NCBI GenBank assembly: GCA_022496185.1
Contig: WTXG01000235.1
Coordinates: forward strand, 1-55,310
DNA from: Multifurca ochricompacta
Taxonomy: Eukaryota; Basidiomycota; Agaricomycetes; Russulales; Russulaceae
Length of the DNA: 55,310 nucleotides
Direction: 5' to 3'
The translations under genes were made by a program, and so were the position numbers. This document shows, piece by piece, positions 21,473-33,047 of this stretch (the first letter of the stretch is position 1; the number at the start of each line of letters is the position of its first letter). Under the pieces are notes generated by a model. That model had not been told where the DNA came from. It saw only the letters and a list, made by a program, of their open reading frames with translations, and ran no database searches.

Positions 21473-23478
21473 ATTGGCCAGTAAGGTATCACATGCTTGT
21501 ACATCATTACTAAGGTACATCAGTCAGCTACTGCAGAATGTGAGAAAAAAGGTAATAAAGATATAGTAAAAGTCCGAAACTCCGATATCTAATCTAGTCC
21601 ACAAAGTAGCTAATCTAATCTCCTGATGCCTGAAGCATCACTGAACACATCCTGTGTTCAACATCCCTCCATGCTGAAGGCATCTGGTCATGGATGGAAA
21701 TGAATTGAATGAGCACACTGCCAGCCAACAATGTTGAGAACGAGTCGACAAGGAGCGCGGTTTGTGAGTTTTGCATACCAGTTGTAGATTCGCTTATGCA
21801 GGCTGAATGCCTGACATATTTGAATGTCCACTTCTGGTACACACACCACTTGTGTCACTCTCAAAGTCAAGAATGTGCTCATGTTGCATGGTGGGAAAGT
21901 GAGACTGGTATACAAAGTCTCCAAATTCCAGCTCTCTCATTCCAGCACTAATCCAAGTCCATTTACCATGGTTTCAAATGATGCTCTTGGTAGAGACTTT
22001 AGTGAAGCCATCTGCCAGCATCTCACCAGTGGGAGTTTGCACTAATTCTATTATGTGCGATTCTATGTATCCCCTAATGGCATGGTACTTGATTGGTATG
22101 TGCTTTGACCACCTTCCTGTGACCAGGTTTAACACTAAATCCACAGCACCCTTATTGTCACAGTGGAGTAGTATAGGGGAAGATACTTCATACCCTAATT
22201 CCTCCATAAAAGTCCTATACCACGCTGCCTGATTTGCAGCCTCAGAGAGGCTCATATATTCAGCCTCTGTGGTGGACTGTGCTACTGTCTTCTGCTTTCT
22301 TGAGAACCAGGATATGGCACCATTAGCTAGGAAGAACACGTAGCCTGAGGTAGAGTGGCAGTCCTCTTGATCTCCCCATGAGGAATCTGCAAAGCCATGA
22401 AGGCCACTCTCCCCATTCCCTCCAGAATACTGCAACTTGCAGTCTTTTGTACTATTAAGATATTTTAAGACATACTTTGCAAGTCACATATGATCTTGAG
22501 AGGGGTTGGAAGCATATTGGCTAAGGCGCACCACAGCAAAACTGATGTCAGGTCTGCTTCCAATCTGCACCCATGGCAGAGACCCCATCAACTGTTGGTA
22601 CTTCTTTATTTCAGAAGTAGATGCCTGGCCATCAAACTTGACCAGATGTACATCAGTGCCAGAGGGAAGAGGAGTGTATACTTCGTTGGAATCCCTCATC
22701 CCAAACTTCTCAATAATAGATAAAACGTAGGCTGCTTGGTCAATTTCCAGCGTCTTATTAGGACAATCCCTGGTGATGTTAACTCCAAGGTATGACTGGA
22801 TTTCTCCCAAGTCAGTCATCTCATATCAATTAGATAGAGATGACTTCAGCCACATTATCTTATCATTGGAAGATCCAAGTATAGTTATGTCATCTACATA
22901 GAGAATGACGTAGAGTGAATCATCCCCCTCCTTTTGATGAAACACATATACTCCTGCATCAGAGTACATCTGAGTAAAGCCCAGTTCATTAAGAACTGCA
23001 TGGAATTGCAAATTCCATGCTCGGGAGGCTTGTTTGAGGCCATATAATGCTTTTTGTAGCCTACAAACTTTGGACTCTTGACCAGCAACGATGAAACCAA
23101 CTGGTTGCTCCATATACAGTGCCTCACAAAACTGAGTCAATGTTTTGCACTTTTGCACTGTGTGTTGAATATCACATCAGCCAAAACAAATATAAACAAA
23201 GTCTTGGTGGACCATAAAAGGTACAATATAATGGTTATGTAATGCAACAATAATTATGTAATTCTGATCAAAACCTGTGGAGCTATGCCCATTTCAAATT
23301 GGGGACTCATTGACTCAGTTTTGTGAGGGGGTATCAGAAATATCAGAATCTGATGCTCCACCAAATGTACAGCAACCAATCCTTAATATATGGTTACCAT
23401 AGTTATCTTAATATTGATGGGACCTGGAATAGAGCTATTTAACCATGGTTTACATTCCCAGAATATTTTAATTTCCCA

Positions 23479-23967
23479 ATGCACCCCACCTCCTCTGCTC
23501 AGAAAGAAAACATGCTCTCTCTGGCCTCTGAAGGTCATTCCACTTGGACTATTGCCTCCAGACTCAGCCTCAGCCAGTCCACAGTCTCTAGGACACTCAG
23601 AACCCTCCTTCCCAACCATCAGTCACCTCATTTTGGTCATCCTTCCAAGCTCTCTGCTACCTCTGAACATGCTATCATGATACAAATCACCACAGGAAAG
23701 GTTGGCAATGCTGTCCAGGCCACAAAGCACATCAATTCCATCATCCCCAACCATGTCTCCTCACAAACTGTGCACTGGGTTCTTAAACAACATTCATTCA
23801 AGGCTGTAACAAAGAAGAAAAGGCTGCTACTCTCTGCAGTACATTGCAAGAAGCACTTAGCCCTTGCTTTGAAGTACCAAAACTGGACTATGGAGGACTG
23901 GAAGAGGATCATTTGGTCAGATGAGACCAAAATCAACAGGTTTGGGTCAGATGCCAGTCCTCCATAG
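23479..23967 (+). pseudogene. Tc1 transposase N-terminal fragment, left arm
   Basis: About 140 residues of the bipartite helix-turn-helix DNA-binding region (HSTWTIASRLSLSQSTVSRT, and HSFKAVTKKK), followed by WKRIIWSDETKINRFGSD. That last motif is the conserved WSDE region with the first catalytic Asp of Tc1 transposases. After SDA the frame enters the opposite arm and stops, so the second Asp and the final Asp/Glu are missing. It could at most make a DNA-binding protein without catalysis. Confidence 0.88.
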
Positions 23968-24376
23968 TCCAGTTTTGGTACTTCAAAGCAAGGGCTAAGT
24001 GCTTCTTGCAATGTACTGCAGAGAGTAGCAGCCTTTTCTTCTTTGTTACAGCCTTGAATGAATGTTGTTTAAGAACCCAGTGCACAGTTTGTGAGGAGAC
24101 ATGGTTGGGGATGATGGAATTGATGTGCTTTGTGGCCTGGACAGCATTGCCAACCTTTCCTGTGGTGATTTGTATCATGATAGCATGTTCAGAGGTAGCA
24201 GAGAGCTTGGAAGGATGACCAAAATGAGGTGACTGATGGTTGGGAAGGAGGGTTCTGAGTGTCCTAGAGACTGTGGACTGGCTGAGGCTGAGTCTGGAGG
24301 CAATAGTCCAAGTGGAATGACCTTCAGAGGCCAGAGAGAGCATGTTTTCTTTCTGAGCAGAGGAGGTGGGGTGCAT
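23933..24376 (-). pseudogene. Tc1 transposase N-terminal fragment, right arm
   Basis: Same protein start as the left-arm copy, residue for residue, up to TMEDW. It then reads into the loop and stops after a few residues without the WSDE motif. Convergent with the left-arm copy. Confidence 0.88.
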
Positions 24377-27300
24377 TGGGAAATTAAAATATTCTGGGAA
24401 TGTAAACCATGGTTAAATAGCTCTATTCCAGGTCCCATCAATATTAAGATAACTATGGTAACCATATATTAAGGATTGGTTGCTGTACATTTGGTGGAGC
24501 ATCAGATTCTGATATTTCTGATACCCCCTCACAAAACTGAGTCAATGAGTCCCCAATTTGAAATGGGCATAGCTCCACAGGTTTTGATCAGAATTACATA
24601 ATTATTGTTGCATTACATAACCATTATATTGTACCTTTTATGGTCCACCAAGACTTTGTTTATATTTGTTTTGGCTGATGTGATATTCAACACACAGTGC
24701 AAAAGTGCAAAACATTGACTCAGTTTTGTGAGGCACTGTATATCTCCTCATCCAGATCACCATGAAGGAATGCTGATTTGACATCCATCTGGTGGATTTC
24801 CCAATCCTCTAGTGTAGCTAGTGCTAGTAATAATCTAAGTGATTCAAATCTGGCAACTGGGGAGAACGTTTCATCAAAGTCCACCCCTTCTATTTGGGTG
24901 AAACCTTTTGCCATGAGCCTAGCACAAAACTGTCCATCTGGTTTCAGCTTAAAAACCCATTTTGACTTGACTGCCTTTCTTCCTTTTGGAAGATCCTCAA
25001 GGTGCCACACATTAAGTTTATCTAAGGCATCAATTTCGTATTTACATGCCTCAAGCCATTCATTGGCATTGTCAGACTGCATTGCCTCCTGAAAAGTCAG
25101 GGGGTCTCTATAAGAGACTCCTGTGGCATTTAACAATTCCATGTGCCCAAGTCTGGAAGAACCCTGCACAAACTCTGCATTGTCCTCATTATAAAATCAA
25201 GGATTCATGTGACGTGAATGTTTGGGACAGGCAGTATCAAGATCTAAATCTTCCTGCACAGCCCTGTCATGTTGTTGAGAGCATGGACTTTCCCTAGTAA
25301 AAACTGGTTGGGGAAGTCTGCCGACATTCTTCTTAGATTGTCTTTTGGCACGAGTTCTCTGGGGGAGTTCAGATGGTTCCATGATTTGGGACAGGGGCAT
25401 CTGATAGATAGTAACATCATGTGTGTCTACATCTCTTTCAGGTGTGGTAGGCTCAGGATTTACTTGAGGAGGTTCCACTACCTCCTGTTCCTCAACCTCG
25501 GCTTCCTTATCTTCAGGAGCCTGAGGAACTGTGGCTATTGCTGGTTGAGGCTGGACAGGCCTCTCAACTTCTAAGACAAAAGGTGTAACTTTTTCCTTTT
25601 GCTTTCCCTTGCTGTCCTTGGCAAGGTTGGATGGGAAGGATCCTTCATCAAATGTCACATCTCTTGACAATACGAAGGATCAAGTATGCATATCCCATAG
25701 AAGATATCCTTTTGAATGGGGAGCATACCTGACAAAGACTGTCTCTCTGGCTTTATGATCCAGTTTACGTCCTTTATCCTCTGGGACAGTATAATAGGCT
25801 AAGCAGCCAAATATTTTAAAGTATGAGACATCTGGAATGTCCCCATCCAGAAGCTCAAGTGGTGTCCTCCACTTATTAGAATGGATGGGTGTTCTATTGT
25901 ATATGTGACAGGCTGTATGCACTGCACATTCCCAGAAACCAAGGGAGAGGCCAGCATGATGCAGCATGCTAGTGGCCTTTTCCATAATGGTTCTGTTGAA
26001 CCTTTCAGCCCTTCCATTTTGTTGTGGGGAATATGGCATTGTCAATTTATGCTCTATGCCAGCCTGCTCAAGTATAGACTTCAGCTCCCTGTTTACAAAT
26101 TCGCCACCTCGGTCTGTGTGTAAGGTCTTTATTTTCTTGTCTGTTTTATTTTCCAAGAATGCCTTAATATTACTGAAGACTGATGTAAAGTTGCTTTTAG
26201 CCTTCATAGCAACAACTAGAGCTGTCCTGCTAAAGTCATCTATGAAGGTGGCAAAGTATAGGTTCCCTTGAATTGAGGTACATTGTAAAGGACCAACTAA
26301 GTCTCTATGAATGACCTCCAAGGGTGCTGAAGCTCTCTTTTGAGAGGGAGGGAATGGAAGACAGTGTGATTTTCCCATTTCACAGCCATAACATGGCTTG
26401 TCTTCCACTTGGCCATTATCTATGCTAAGGCCTTTTACAGCCTTAGGAGCATGTCTTTTGAGGGCCTCTTTTGTATATGACCCATGCGCAAATGCCAGGT
26501 ATCAAGGCTACTTGATGCAGATTTGTGGGAAGCAGTATTTAGATTCTGCATAGTTTTCCCAAGGACCCAATAGAGTCCCATAGCCTTGACACCTTCCACT
26601 ATAATTGCATTATTGTACTTTATTCTGACCTCAGATGGAGTGAACTCCACTGAGCCGCCTTTGTCTGTGATGCAGCTTGTTGACAGTATTCTTTCACTGC
26701 CAGGCATATAATAGACATTATTTAACTCTAACTCATAATTATTACAAGTTTTGAGAATGACTTTGCCTGTTCCTTCAACTTGGACTATGGACCCATCACC
26801 AATTGTCACCTGATGTCCTGTATGCGGCAGGTATTCAGAGAAATCTTCTAGATATGGTGTGAAATGAGTGGTGGCTCCACTGTCCATCATCCAAGGATTG
26901 CTGCCATCATCAACTTCTTGCATATGTTTGGTCAGGGTATAAAGTGAAATGCAAGGTGTCTCATGCACCTCCTGTATTCTGCCACTACCATTAACTATGG
27001 TAGCTACTTGTGTGGAGTTTGTTTGTACACTGGGGCCTTGCCCCTTCCTCTTGTTGCCCTTTTTGCCTGCATCAGCATTGGCTCTGTCCTGTTTCCTTTG
27101 CCAACATTCATTAGCCTTGTGGCCCAGCTTCTGGCAATAGAAGCAGGTGACATCATTGGATGATGATGCACCTGCAGGTTGTGGCATGAAATTTGATTGT
27201 TTTTGTTTTTGTTTATTTTTGTTGACACGGGCTGCCTTGTTAAGGGCAGCCCCAACACCACTTCCTGTGGGGCCAGCTAGTCGGCTTTCCTCATTTAGGA

Positions 27301-27925
27301 ACCTTTGTACAAGGTCCTGAGGGGAAAGGTGGTCAGGAGGACCTGACACCAGGATGGAGCCAGCTATGGCATTGTAGGATGGAGGCAGGGATTGGAGCAA
27401 AATAAAGCTCATCTGGAGATCAGAGATCTCCATCCCATTCTCTTTGAGAGTGCTCCTCACATCCAACACATGCTGCAACTGGGGTCTGAATTGCTTGCCT
27501 TCCTCCAAGCGGAAGGAAGACACAGAACACCACAAGTTGTAGGTGGCCATGCTACCTACTGAGCCATAGAGCGATTCCAAATGCTCATACTTGGCATTGA
27601 CAGAAGGGTAAGTTCTGTCAGAGGCAATTTGGGAGTATGTTTCCGGTGATGTTACCATCACCAGAACTCCCATGAGGATTTCCTCCACTCTGTTCCATTC
27701 TACATACATGGGCTCCAACCATAGTGTGAAGTGCTTGGCATACTCGTCATCCTTTTCTCCATCCTCTGGCTTCGGCAGATTCAGGAACTCAGGGGCATCA
27801 TGTGTAATGTGCCTCTTCATCCCATTTATCCTAAGCAGGGTGGTAAACGATACCGACCACTGCTGCCAGTTGGAGCTGTCAAGTTTGTCAAACTTGAAGG
27901 TCAGGGGGAAGACAATGGAAGACAT

Positions 27926-28857
27926 TTGAGATGATTTATAAAGATTTGATCCTGGTTCCAAGGAGCAGTTAGAACCAGTTGTCCAGGTCTCATTTAAGAG
28001 GGCCCATCCATTCTGTGGCGCTATGCTTCAGAACTTAAAGAAGTCCTGCCTCTGATGTGCAACTTCTAAGTAGTATAGTAAGCTGTCTAGCGCCATCTAC
28101 AACAAGTCCAAAGCCCACATCAGGGGGACATTGTGTAAATAGATGGGGAGTCATGTCATGGAGGAGCCAACCACAAGTTCCACTAGAGACAAAGGGTATA
28201 GAGCCCTTCCTCTAGTGCTGGTGGTGGAGTCCATGATTAAGCCCTAGATGATTGGGGCCATGACTATAGTAGACTATCAGGTTTCCTCTGGTTGGGGCAG
28301 ACCCCCAATGACAGCAGCAGGTACTTCTGCCCAGAGACAAGACCCTCTAGCTACTGTGTATCTACTATAGTAGTTCAAGCCTACTTGTATTGAGCCCAAG
28401 CGTCATGGGAGTGACTACCCATGCCTTGTTCTAGACCCTAAACTCTACCTGCAGGTCACTAAACCTGGCTTACAGATTGAGCCAAGCATTGACTGAACCT
28501 ATAGCCCCAAGCCTTCTGGGCAAGTGGCCTACTAAGACTATGGATGGGACGAAAACCCAGCTACAACTAAGAATACTATTTACTTAGAGTGCACATGAGG
28601 AACTCAAGGTGTTTCACCTGCTTAGGGTCCCTCATCACCTCTTGCAAGAATCCCCTGAGGGACTAGCCAGACAGATCAAGGTGGGCACATAAAGCACACC
28701 ACCTTGTGGACAATTAAGGGCAAGAAAGAAAAGTTTGAAGCTCACAAGGAAGAAGGTTGGGAAAGAAGAGTCTTGAAGCTTGTGAGCTTGAAGTAAAGTG
28801 GTTTGGACTGATCAAAGAAAAATACAGATCAGTTAAGCATGCCCAGGGCCCATAACC
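27926..28857 (-). other. Copia-2 untranslated leader with tRNA-iMet half site
   Basis: Counterpart of 4435-5370. Nearest the 5' LTR (28832-28857), the minus-strand sequence GGTTATGGGCCCTGGGCATG keeps the first 14 bases of the copia-1 primer site exactly. The farther D-arm match is weaker. The rest is non-coding but shares long blocks with the copia-1 leader. Confidence 0.7.
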
Positions 28858-29368
28858 TGTAAAACAGGCATGTGGCGCAGCATACTGACTGTTGTTAGTG
28901 TGTTAGGCTAGAAAAGACAAGTAAACTTCAGAGATTGAAGGAACTCTATATTACTACACTACTGACCTAGAAAAGACAAGTAACTACAGAGAGCATTAGT
29001 CTAAAGGAAGTAGAGAGTATACTAAATGGGACTTACACTTCAGAGATTGAAGGAACTCTGAAGTGTAAGAGACGAAACAGACACCCTTATATACTCCAAG
29101 GGATGGTCTGTGTGCACTGGGAATAAGTTCTCAAGTGCCAGACAAAGTCCAAATAACAAACAAGAGGGAATAAGGCCATTGGCCAGTAAGGTATCACATG
29201 CTTGTACATCATTACTAAGGTACATCAGTCAGCTACTGCAGAATGTGAGAAAAAAGGTAATAAAGATATAGTAAAAGTCTGAAACTCCAATATCTAATCT
29301 AGTCCACAAAGTAGCTAATCTAATCTCCCAATGCCTGAAGCATCACTGAACACATCCTGTGTTCAACA
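28858..29368 (-). repeat. Copia-2 5' LTR (511 bp)
   Basis: TGTAAAACAGGC...GTGTTCAACA in plus-strand reading. A promoter box and the CAGAG/CTCTG hairpin repeats are present as in LTR-A, with which it is recognisably related. Confidence 0.92.
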
Positions 29369-31042
29369 ACTGCAACATCAATAGAGCAGGGGAAATGAAA
29401 GAAAGCACTTGCAGGATGGGCTACATGTATCAAAGAGGCATATCAAATAAATCTGGTCTTTGTGCATGTTGATAAGGACATGGCAGAAATCAGCATGGTG
29501 AAAGAAGTCTGGAATGCAAAGATCAACTTATGCTGGTGGCACTTCCATCAAGCAGTGCAGACTCAGCTAGGTCAGGCAAAACTTGCCACAATGCTGTACA
29601 ATGTTCAGCAGGCCCACATAGAGTTTCTGTTCATTGACATGGCCTTTATCCCTCTGGGATGCATTGATGCTGAAGAATACAAGGGCAGTGTACCTGAGGA
29701 TATAGAAAACATACACCCTACACAAACACACATGAGTGCCTGGAACATGATTACAAGAGGATCCAATACCTTATCCATCATGATTCCTGCACAAAAGGTG
29801 CCATCAACATCAGCACCAGAACCCACTCCTGCTCATAAATCACATCATCATGACACTGATAAAGAAACTCAGGGAACTAAGGACCTATGTATCACCATCA
29901 AGGTACTCTCCCTCCACATTGCACCAGCTTCATCACAGGGACCTATCATTCCACATGAGCCTGAAAGCAGTGACAACAAAGATGAGGAGGGGTTACAGAA
30001 TGAAACCCAACAGAAATTTTGCCCAGCCATTTACTGCCAGCCAATTTTTGCAATGCTAGAAAGGCATTACTGTGCCCATCTGTTGATTGCAGGGTACACA
30101 CACACAAGTCCTGAGGGGATCAAGAAGTGGGCTGTTCAGCAAATGTATGGGTTCTGTGTTAAGTATGACCTACAAGAGGCATGGGCATACCTTTGGGAAA
30201 ACTGGTATTGAAAGGGCCAGTGGGAGCTGTGGGCATGGTCAGGACATCCAGAAATACCCATCTTGAAAACAACAATGAAAGCCCATAAGTATGGATCAGC
30301 TGTTGAGAATTCCAAGACTTACCTTTGATCCAGTTGGTGATGAATAAAGCACAACTTCTTATATTGCTTTCACATGCTGTGGTGTGATCTTCTAGTCTGG
30401 ATTCTAATCACCAAACTTGCACCATCATATCATCAAAAGTTGGAATGCTTACTTACAGATACTGGCCATTATCAAGAGCTCTTGTTGTGGCATAAGCAAT
30501 TCAAGCAGAATTGGAAGAAACTCTTGAGAACACCTATAACAATGCCTATCAATGAAGCTTATTGGCCAGATGTAAATCAGTGGATCTGTACCTGTCTTGC
30601 AATGGTAATCAACCAGTTCCTTCTCTGCAAGCATCTTGTTCAAGCTGTCCAGCCAGTTTCACCACTGTTCTTCCTTGAAGTAAGGCATCAGCAGACAGCC
30701 CCAATATGGAGTCACCCCCTCTTGAAATCACAAAGTGAAGATCCCCCAGCACCTCAAAATGTTGCAAGAATTGACAGGAAAGCCCCTGGAGCAAATGGTG
30801 GCAAGAGGGAGGATAGCAGTGATGATGACAATGGTGACAACAATGATGATGATGATGACAACAATGTACAGGATTTCCAACCAGGATTGCAAGAGAGTTT
30901 GATGTTTGAAGAGGCCATGAGTGAGAATATCAATATTATTGGAGAATTTCTTGAAGGACTGGAATATCAGGTCCAATTCTGGGACCACCATATGCTCCAA
31001 GTGCTGGAATGAGAGGGTGGCTCATTCTTGAGGCTAGCATAG
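29369..31042 (+). pseudogene. MULE transposase gene, 3' half
   Basis: The frame contains FVHVDKDMAEI (catalytic Asp region of the MULE domain), INLCWWHFHQAV (the C-x2-H motif), then after a low-complexity stretch HYCAHLLIAG and WAVQQMYGFC...AWAYLWENWY. Past stops near 30211 and 30330 come LDLLVWILITKLAP-like sequence and a SWIM-type zinc finger, CTC...LCKHLVQ. The C-terminus has an acidic Asp/Asn run (30820-30870), and LE-TGA-EGGSFLRLA shows another TGA for Arg. The gene begins inside the conserved core; the part with the first Asp is absent because copia-2 abuts it. Fungal Mutator-like transposase relic. Confidence 0.75.
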
Positions 31043-31563
31043 TGAATAGCAGGGGTAACCCCTGGGTATCTTCATTGGTACCTGTACCCATACCTGTACC
31101 CATTGCTACAGGTATGGGTAACCTGCAGGTTACCTGTGTGTAAATGCATGCAAGTTCTTTGCTTGCATTGTGCATTTCAGATAACTGGCCTGGGACATCC
31201 TGGTCAAGGAGATACACAATGCATTCATTTGTGGCTACTCAGGATCCTTCAAAGATTCCTGTTTCATATTCATAAGATTAAGATAATTCATTATTCTATT
31301 GTTATTTTATTATTCTGGTTTCAATTTTATACAAGTGCAACTAAAATCCACCCCAATATACAAAGATGATTAGATTGATGTTATAGAACATTGATGAAAA
31401 GCCTGTCATATAACTGCATAGAATGCAAAAATAATTGACAAATGCATAGTGATTGGCAGGGGTAACCCCTGGATATTTGTTTTGATACCCAGGTTACCCA
31501 TAAAATGAAATGCGTGCAAGTTCTTTACTTGCTTTGCACATTTCAGACACTTGGCCCAGTCCA
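31040..31563. mobile_element. Left half of a second hAT-A element
   Basis: TAGTGAATAGCAGGGGTAAC matches the hAT-A end at 11979. The order of interior blocks follows 11979-12500, including the internal repeat of the end (TAGTGATTGGCAGGGG at 31448). It stops where the gypsy-3 LTR starts, and no right half is seen beyond that element. Confidence 0.75.
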
Positions 31564-32041
31564 TGTTATGTCCAGTGTGGGACGTTCTGCATGACTCGTG
31601 CAACAGCATTATTTGTGGATTTGGATAAGAAACCAATAAGGTCTCTTGGAGTTAATTGGGAGAGTCAAAGTCAAAGGGGCTGTTCCCTAAGATGATGTTG
31701 AGCAGAGAAGTACTGAAAGTACTGAGATGAAGGAGTCAGAGAATTCAGGGGAGGTCCAGAAGACAAACACCAATGTATTCAATAAGTCGAGTCTGAGGTC
31801 TACAAGGTAGTTACAGTGGACTTATATACATAATTGGATGAGTGTCTACTAGATAAGAAACACGGAGTCAAGTGGGCCCAAATATATGAAAGTGGATGGC
31901 ATATAGCCTAGCTTCTGATAGGGGATTAAGTAAATGTCCGGTCTTAGAGATAAGGATGATAAGGGATAGGGGGAAGCACAAACCAAGATAAACAACAGGT
32001 CAACATGTACAAAGGCAGTCATGGGAGGGGCATAAGGCATG

Positions 32042-33026
32042 TAGGGCATAGCACGAGTCCAGGTAACTTGCGAGTTTTTTGAGTAGAGCTGTGGGAAAAC
32101 TCACGGGTATTGATACTCACGGATCTGGGTGATCTGTGGGAAAATACTCATGCAGATCCGGGTATTAATTTTGGCACCCCGGGTACCCACACGGGTACTC
32201 GTGGAATACTTGTGGGAATATTATTATATAAAATTATTTTTTTACTAGGCTCCTCAAGCTAGAACAGAAATGGCTGAAACATGGATTGAACCTAGGACCT
32301 CCAGGAACAAGCTCAGTCCAGTGCTCTAACCACTAAGCCACCCATCCTCACTAGTAAAGACACACAATATATTATATATAGGGTTATGCAGAATTGATTT
32401 TATCACTTGTATCTAATTAATTGTGAACGCATTTTGATCTTATCACTTGTATTATCTTAGATGTATGTCCTAAGCATCTAATTAGTTGTGAATGCATTTT
32501 TGATCTTATCACTTAGATGTATATCCTAAGTATCTAATTAATTGTGAACGCATTTTTGATCTTATCAATTAGGCATGATCCCAGCATCTCTGTACCGACG
32601 CATGCCAATGCATGCATTCTTAAGCCTACCTTCCTAGATAGGAAGGCAATGCATGGTCCGATCAGCGCACCCCACACTTTGCATTTTTTCATGTTTTTTC
32701 GCGTTTTTTCGCATTTCTATAGATATTGTAACTGATTCTTGTTTTATTTTGGATTGGATGCATGATCTGACTTGAAACTTCGTGGGATTGTAGTAATATA
32801 TATATTCTTTCTGTGTATGCAAGATGAAGATCTCTGGCTGCCTCAAACCTTACAAGTAAACCTACGAGTATACCCATGAGTACTCAGATCTGTGCGAGTA
32901 TAGGACTTGTGGCTCTGGGTGATCCGTGGGAACATACTCATGCGGATCTGAGTATGGGATTATCTAATCTAAATACCCATGAGTTCAGATCCGGGTAACT
33001 CACGAGTGCACTTGTGCTAGGCCCTA
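32042..33026. mobile_element. Second hAT-like element (hAT-B), 985 bp, non-autonomous
   Basis: 8-bp duplication AAGGCATG (32034-32041 and 33027-33034). Inverted ends TAGGGCATAGCACGAGT and, reversed, TAGGGCCTAGCACAAGT. Repeats of the type ACTCACGGGTATTGATACTC lie near both ends. Inside are a tRNA-like segment, three tandem copies of a 55-65-bp unit (32397-32572, core TCTAATTAATTGTGAACGCA) and the palindrome CCTTCCTAGATAGGAAGG. The sequence around that palindrome resembles one in hAT-A near 12890, so the two families are related. No transposase. Confidence 0.88.
32250..32355 (-). ncRNA. tRNA-like (SINE-type) segment inside hAT-B
   Basis: On the minus strand, a perfect RNA polymerase III A box TGGCTTAGTGG (32340-32330) is followed 49 nt later by a B box GTTCAATCC (32291-32283). 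The text between resembles a tRNA, but the anticodon stem and acceptor do not pair well, so it is not a working tRNA gene. Short inverted ends TTTACTAG/CTAGTAAA flank it. An A-rich run follows, as in a SINE tail. Confidence 0.5.
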
Positions 33027-33047
33027 AAGGCATGTGACAGGTCCCAG

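Larger units (their letters stand above)
11550..21663 (-). repeat. Copia-2 3' LTR, split by gypsy-1
   Basis: The LTR stops at ATTGG (11870-11874) and resumes at ATTGG (21473-21477), the duplication made by gypsy-1. The joined parts equal the 511-bp LTR at 28858-29368. Confidence 0.9.
23117..24738. mobile_element. Fold-back Tc1/mariner element: two identical 785-bp arms
   Basis: Bounded by TA (23115-23116 and 24739-24740). The left arm 23117-23901 and the right arm 23954-24738 are reverse complements of each other with no difference seen by eye, separated by a 52-nt unpaired loop. Each outer end is CAGTGCCTCACAAAACTGAG. An inverted copy of that end lies about 190 bp inside each arm. Each arm carries the 5' part of a Tc1 transposase gene, pointing inward. 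The element therefore lacks most of the catalytic domain but has two perfect outer ends. Confidence 0.93.
21937..27925 (-). pseudogene. Copia-2 gag-pol, broken by few lesions and a Tc1 insertion
   Basis: From 27925 down: Gag with knuckle CFYCQKLGHKANEC, protease DSGATTHF and GAG-pre-integrase (WHLRMGH), a one-base loss near 26470, integrase (26408-25680, HRDLVGPL, HTDRGGEF, PYSPQQNGRAERFNR), a Pro/Glu linker, and RT from 25169. RT is split at the codon pair Tyr-Met by the Tc1 element 23117-24738 (DEEIY before it, MEQPVGF after it), then continues with YVDDITILGSS and the RNase H domain (22435-21974). TGA stops at about 25680, 25196 and 22820 each replace an expected codon, mostly Arg. A one-base gain near 22000 shifts the last residues. 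Start taken as M-SSIVFP by agreement with copia-1; an upstream in-frame ATG exists at 27961. Confidence 0.93.
11550..29368 (-). mobile_element. Copia-2: Ty1/copia retrotransposon carrying nested insertions
   Basis: Minus-strand relative of copia-1. The 5' LTR is 28858-29368. The 3' LTR is 11550-11874 plus 21478-21663, split by gypsy-1. Without the insertions its length matches copia-1. The ends TGTAAAACA and GTGTTCAACA are clear. The flanking 5-mers differ (GACAG at 11545-11549, ACTGC at 29369-29373), so there is no target duplication. The two LTRs differ by about eight substitutions, mostly transitions at CpG, so it is younger than copia-1. The left flank is the membrane-like relic and the right flank is a MULE gene. 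Confidence 0.9.

Noticed and set aside
30820..30870. Microsatellite GATGATGACAA near the end of the first MULE
   Set aside because: It is the coding text of an Asp/Asn-rich acidic run in the MULE C-terminal part, not an independent repeat.
32250..32355. A functional tRNA gene
   Set aside because: A and B boxes are good, but anticodon and acceptor stems do not pair and no anticodon can be assigned. Kept only as a tRNA-like segment.
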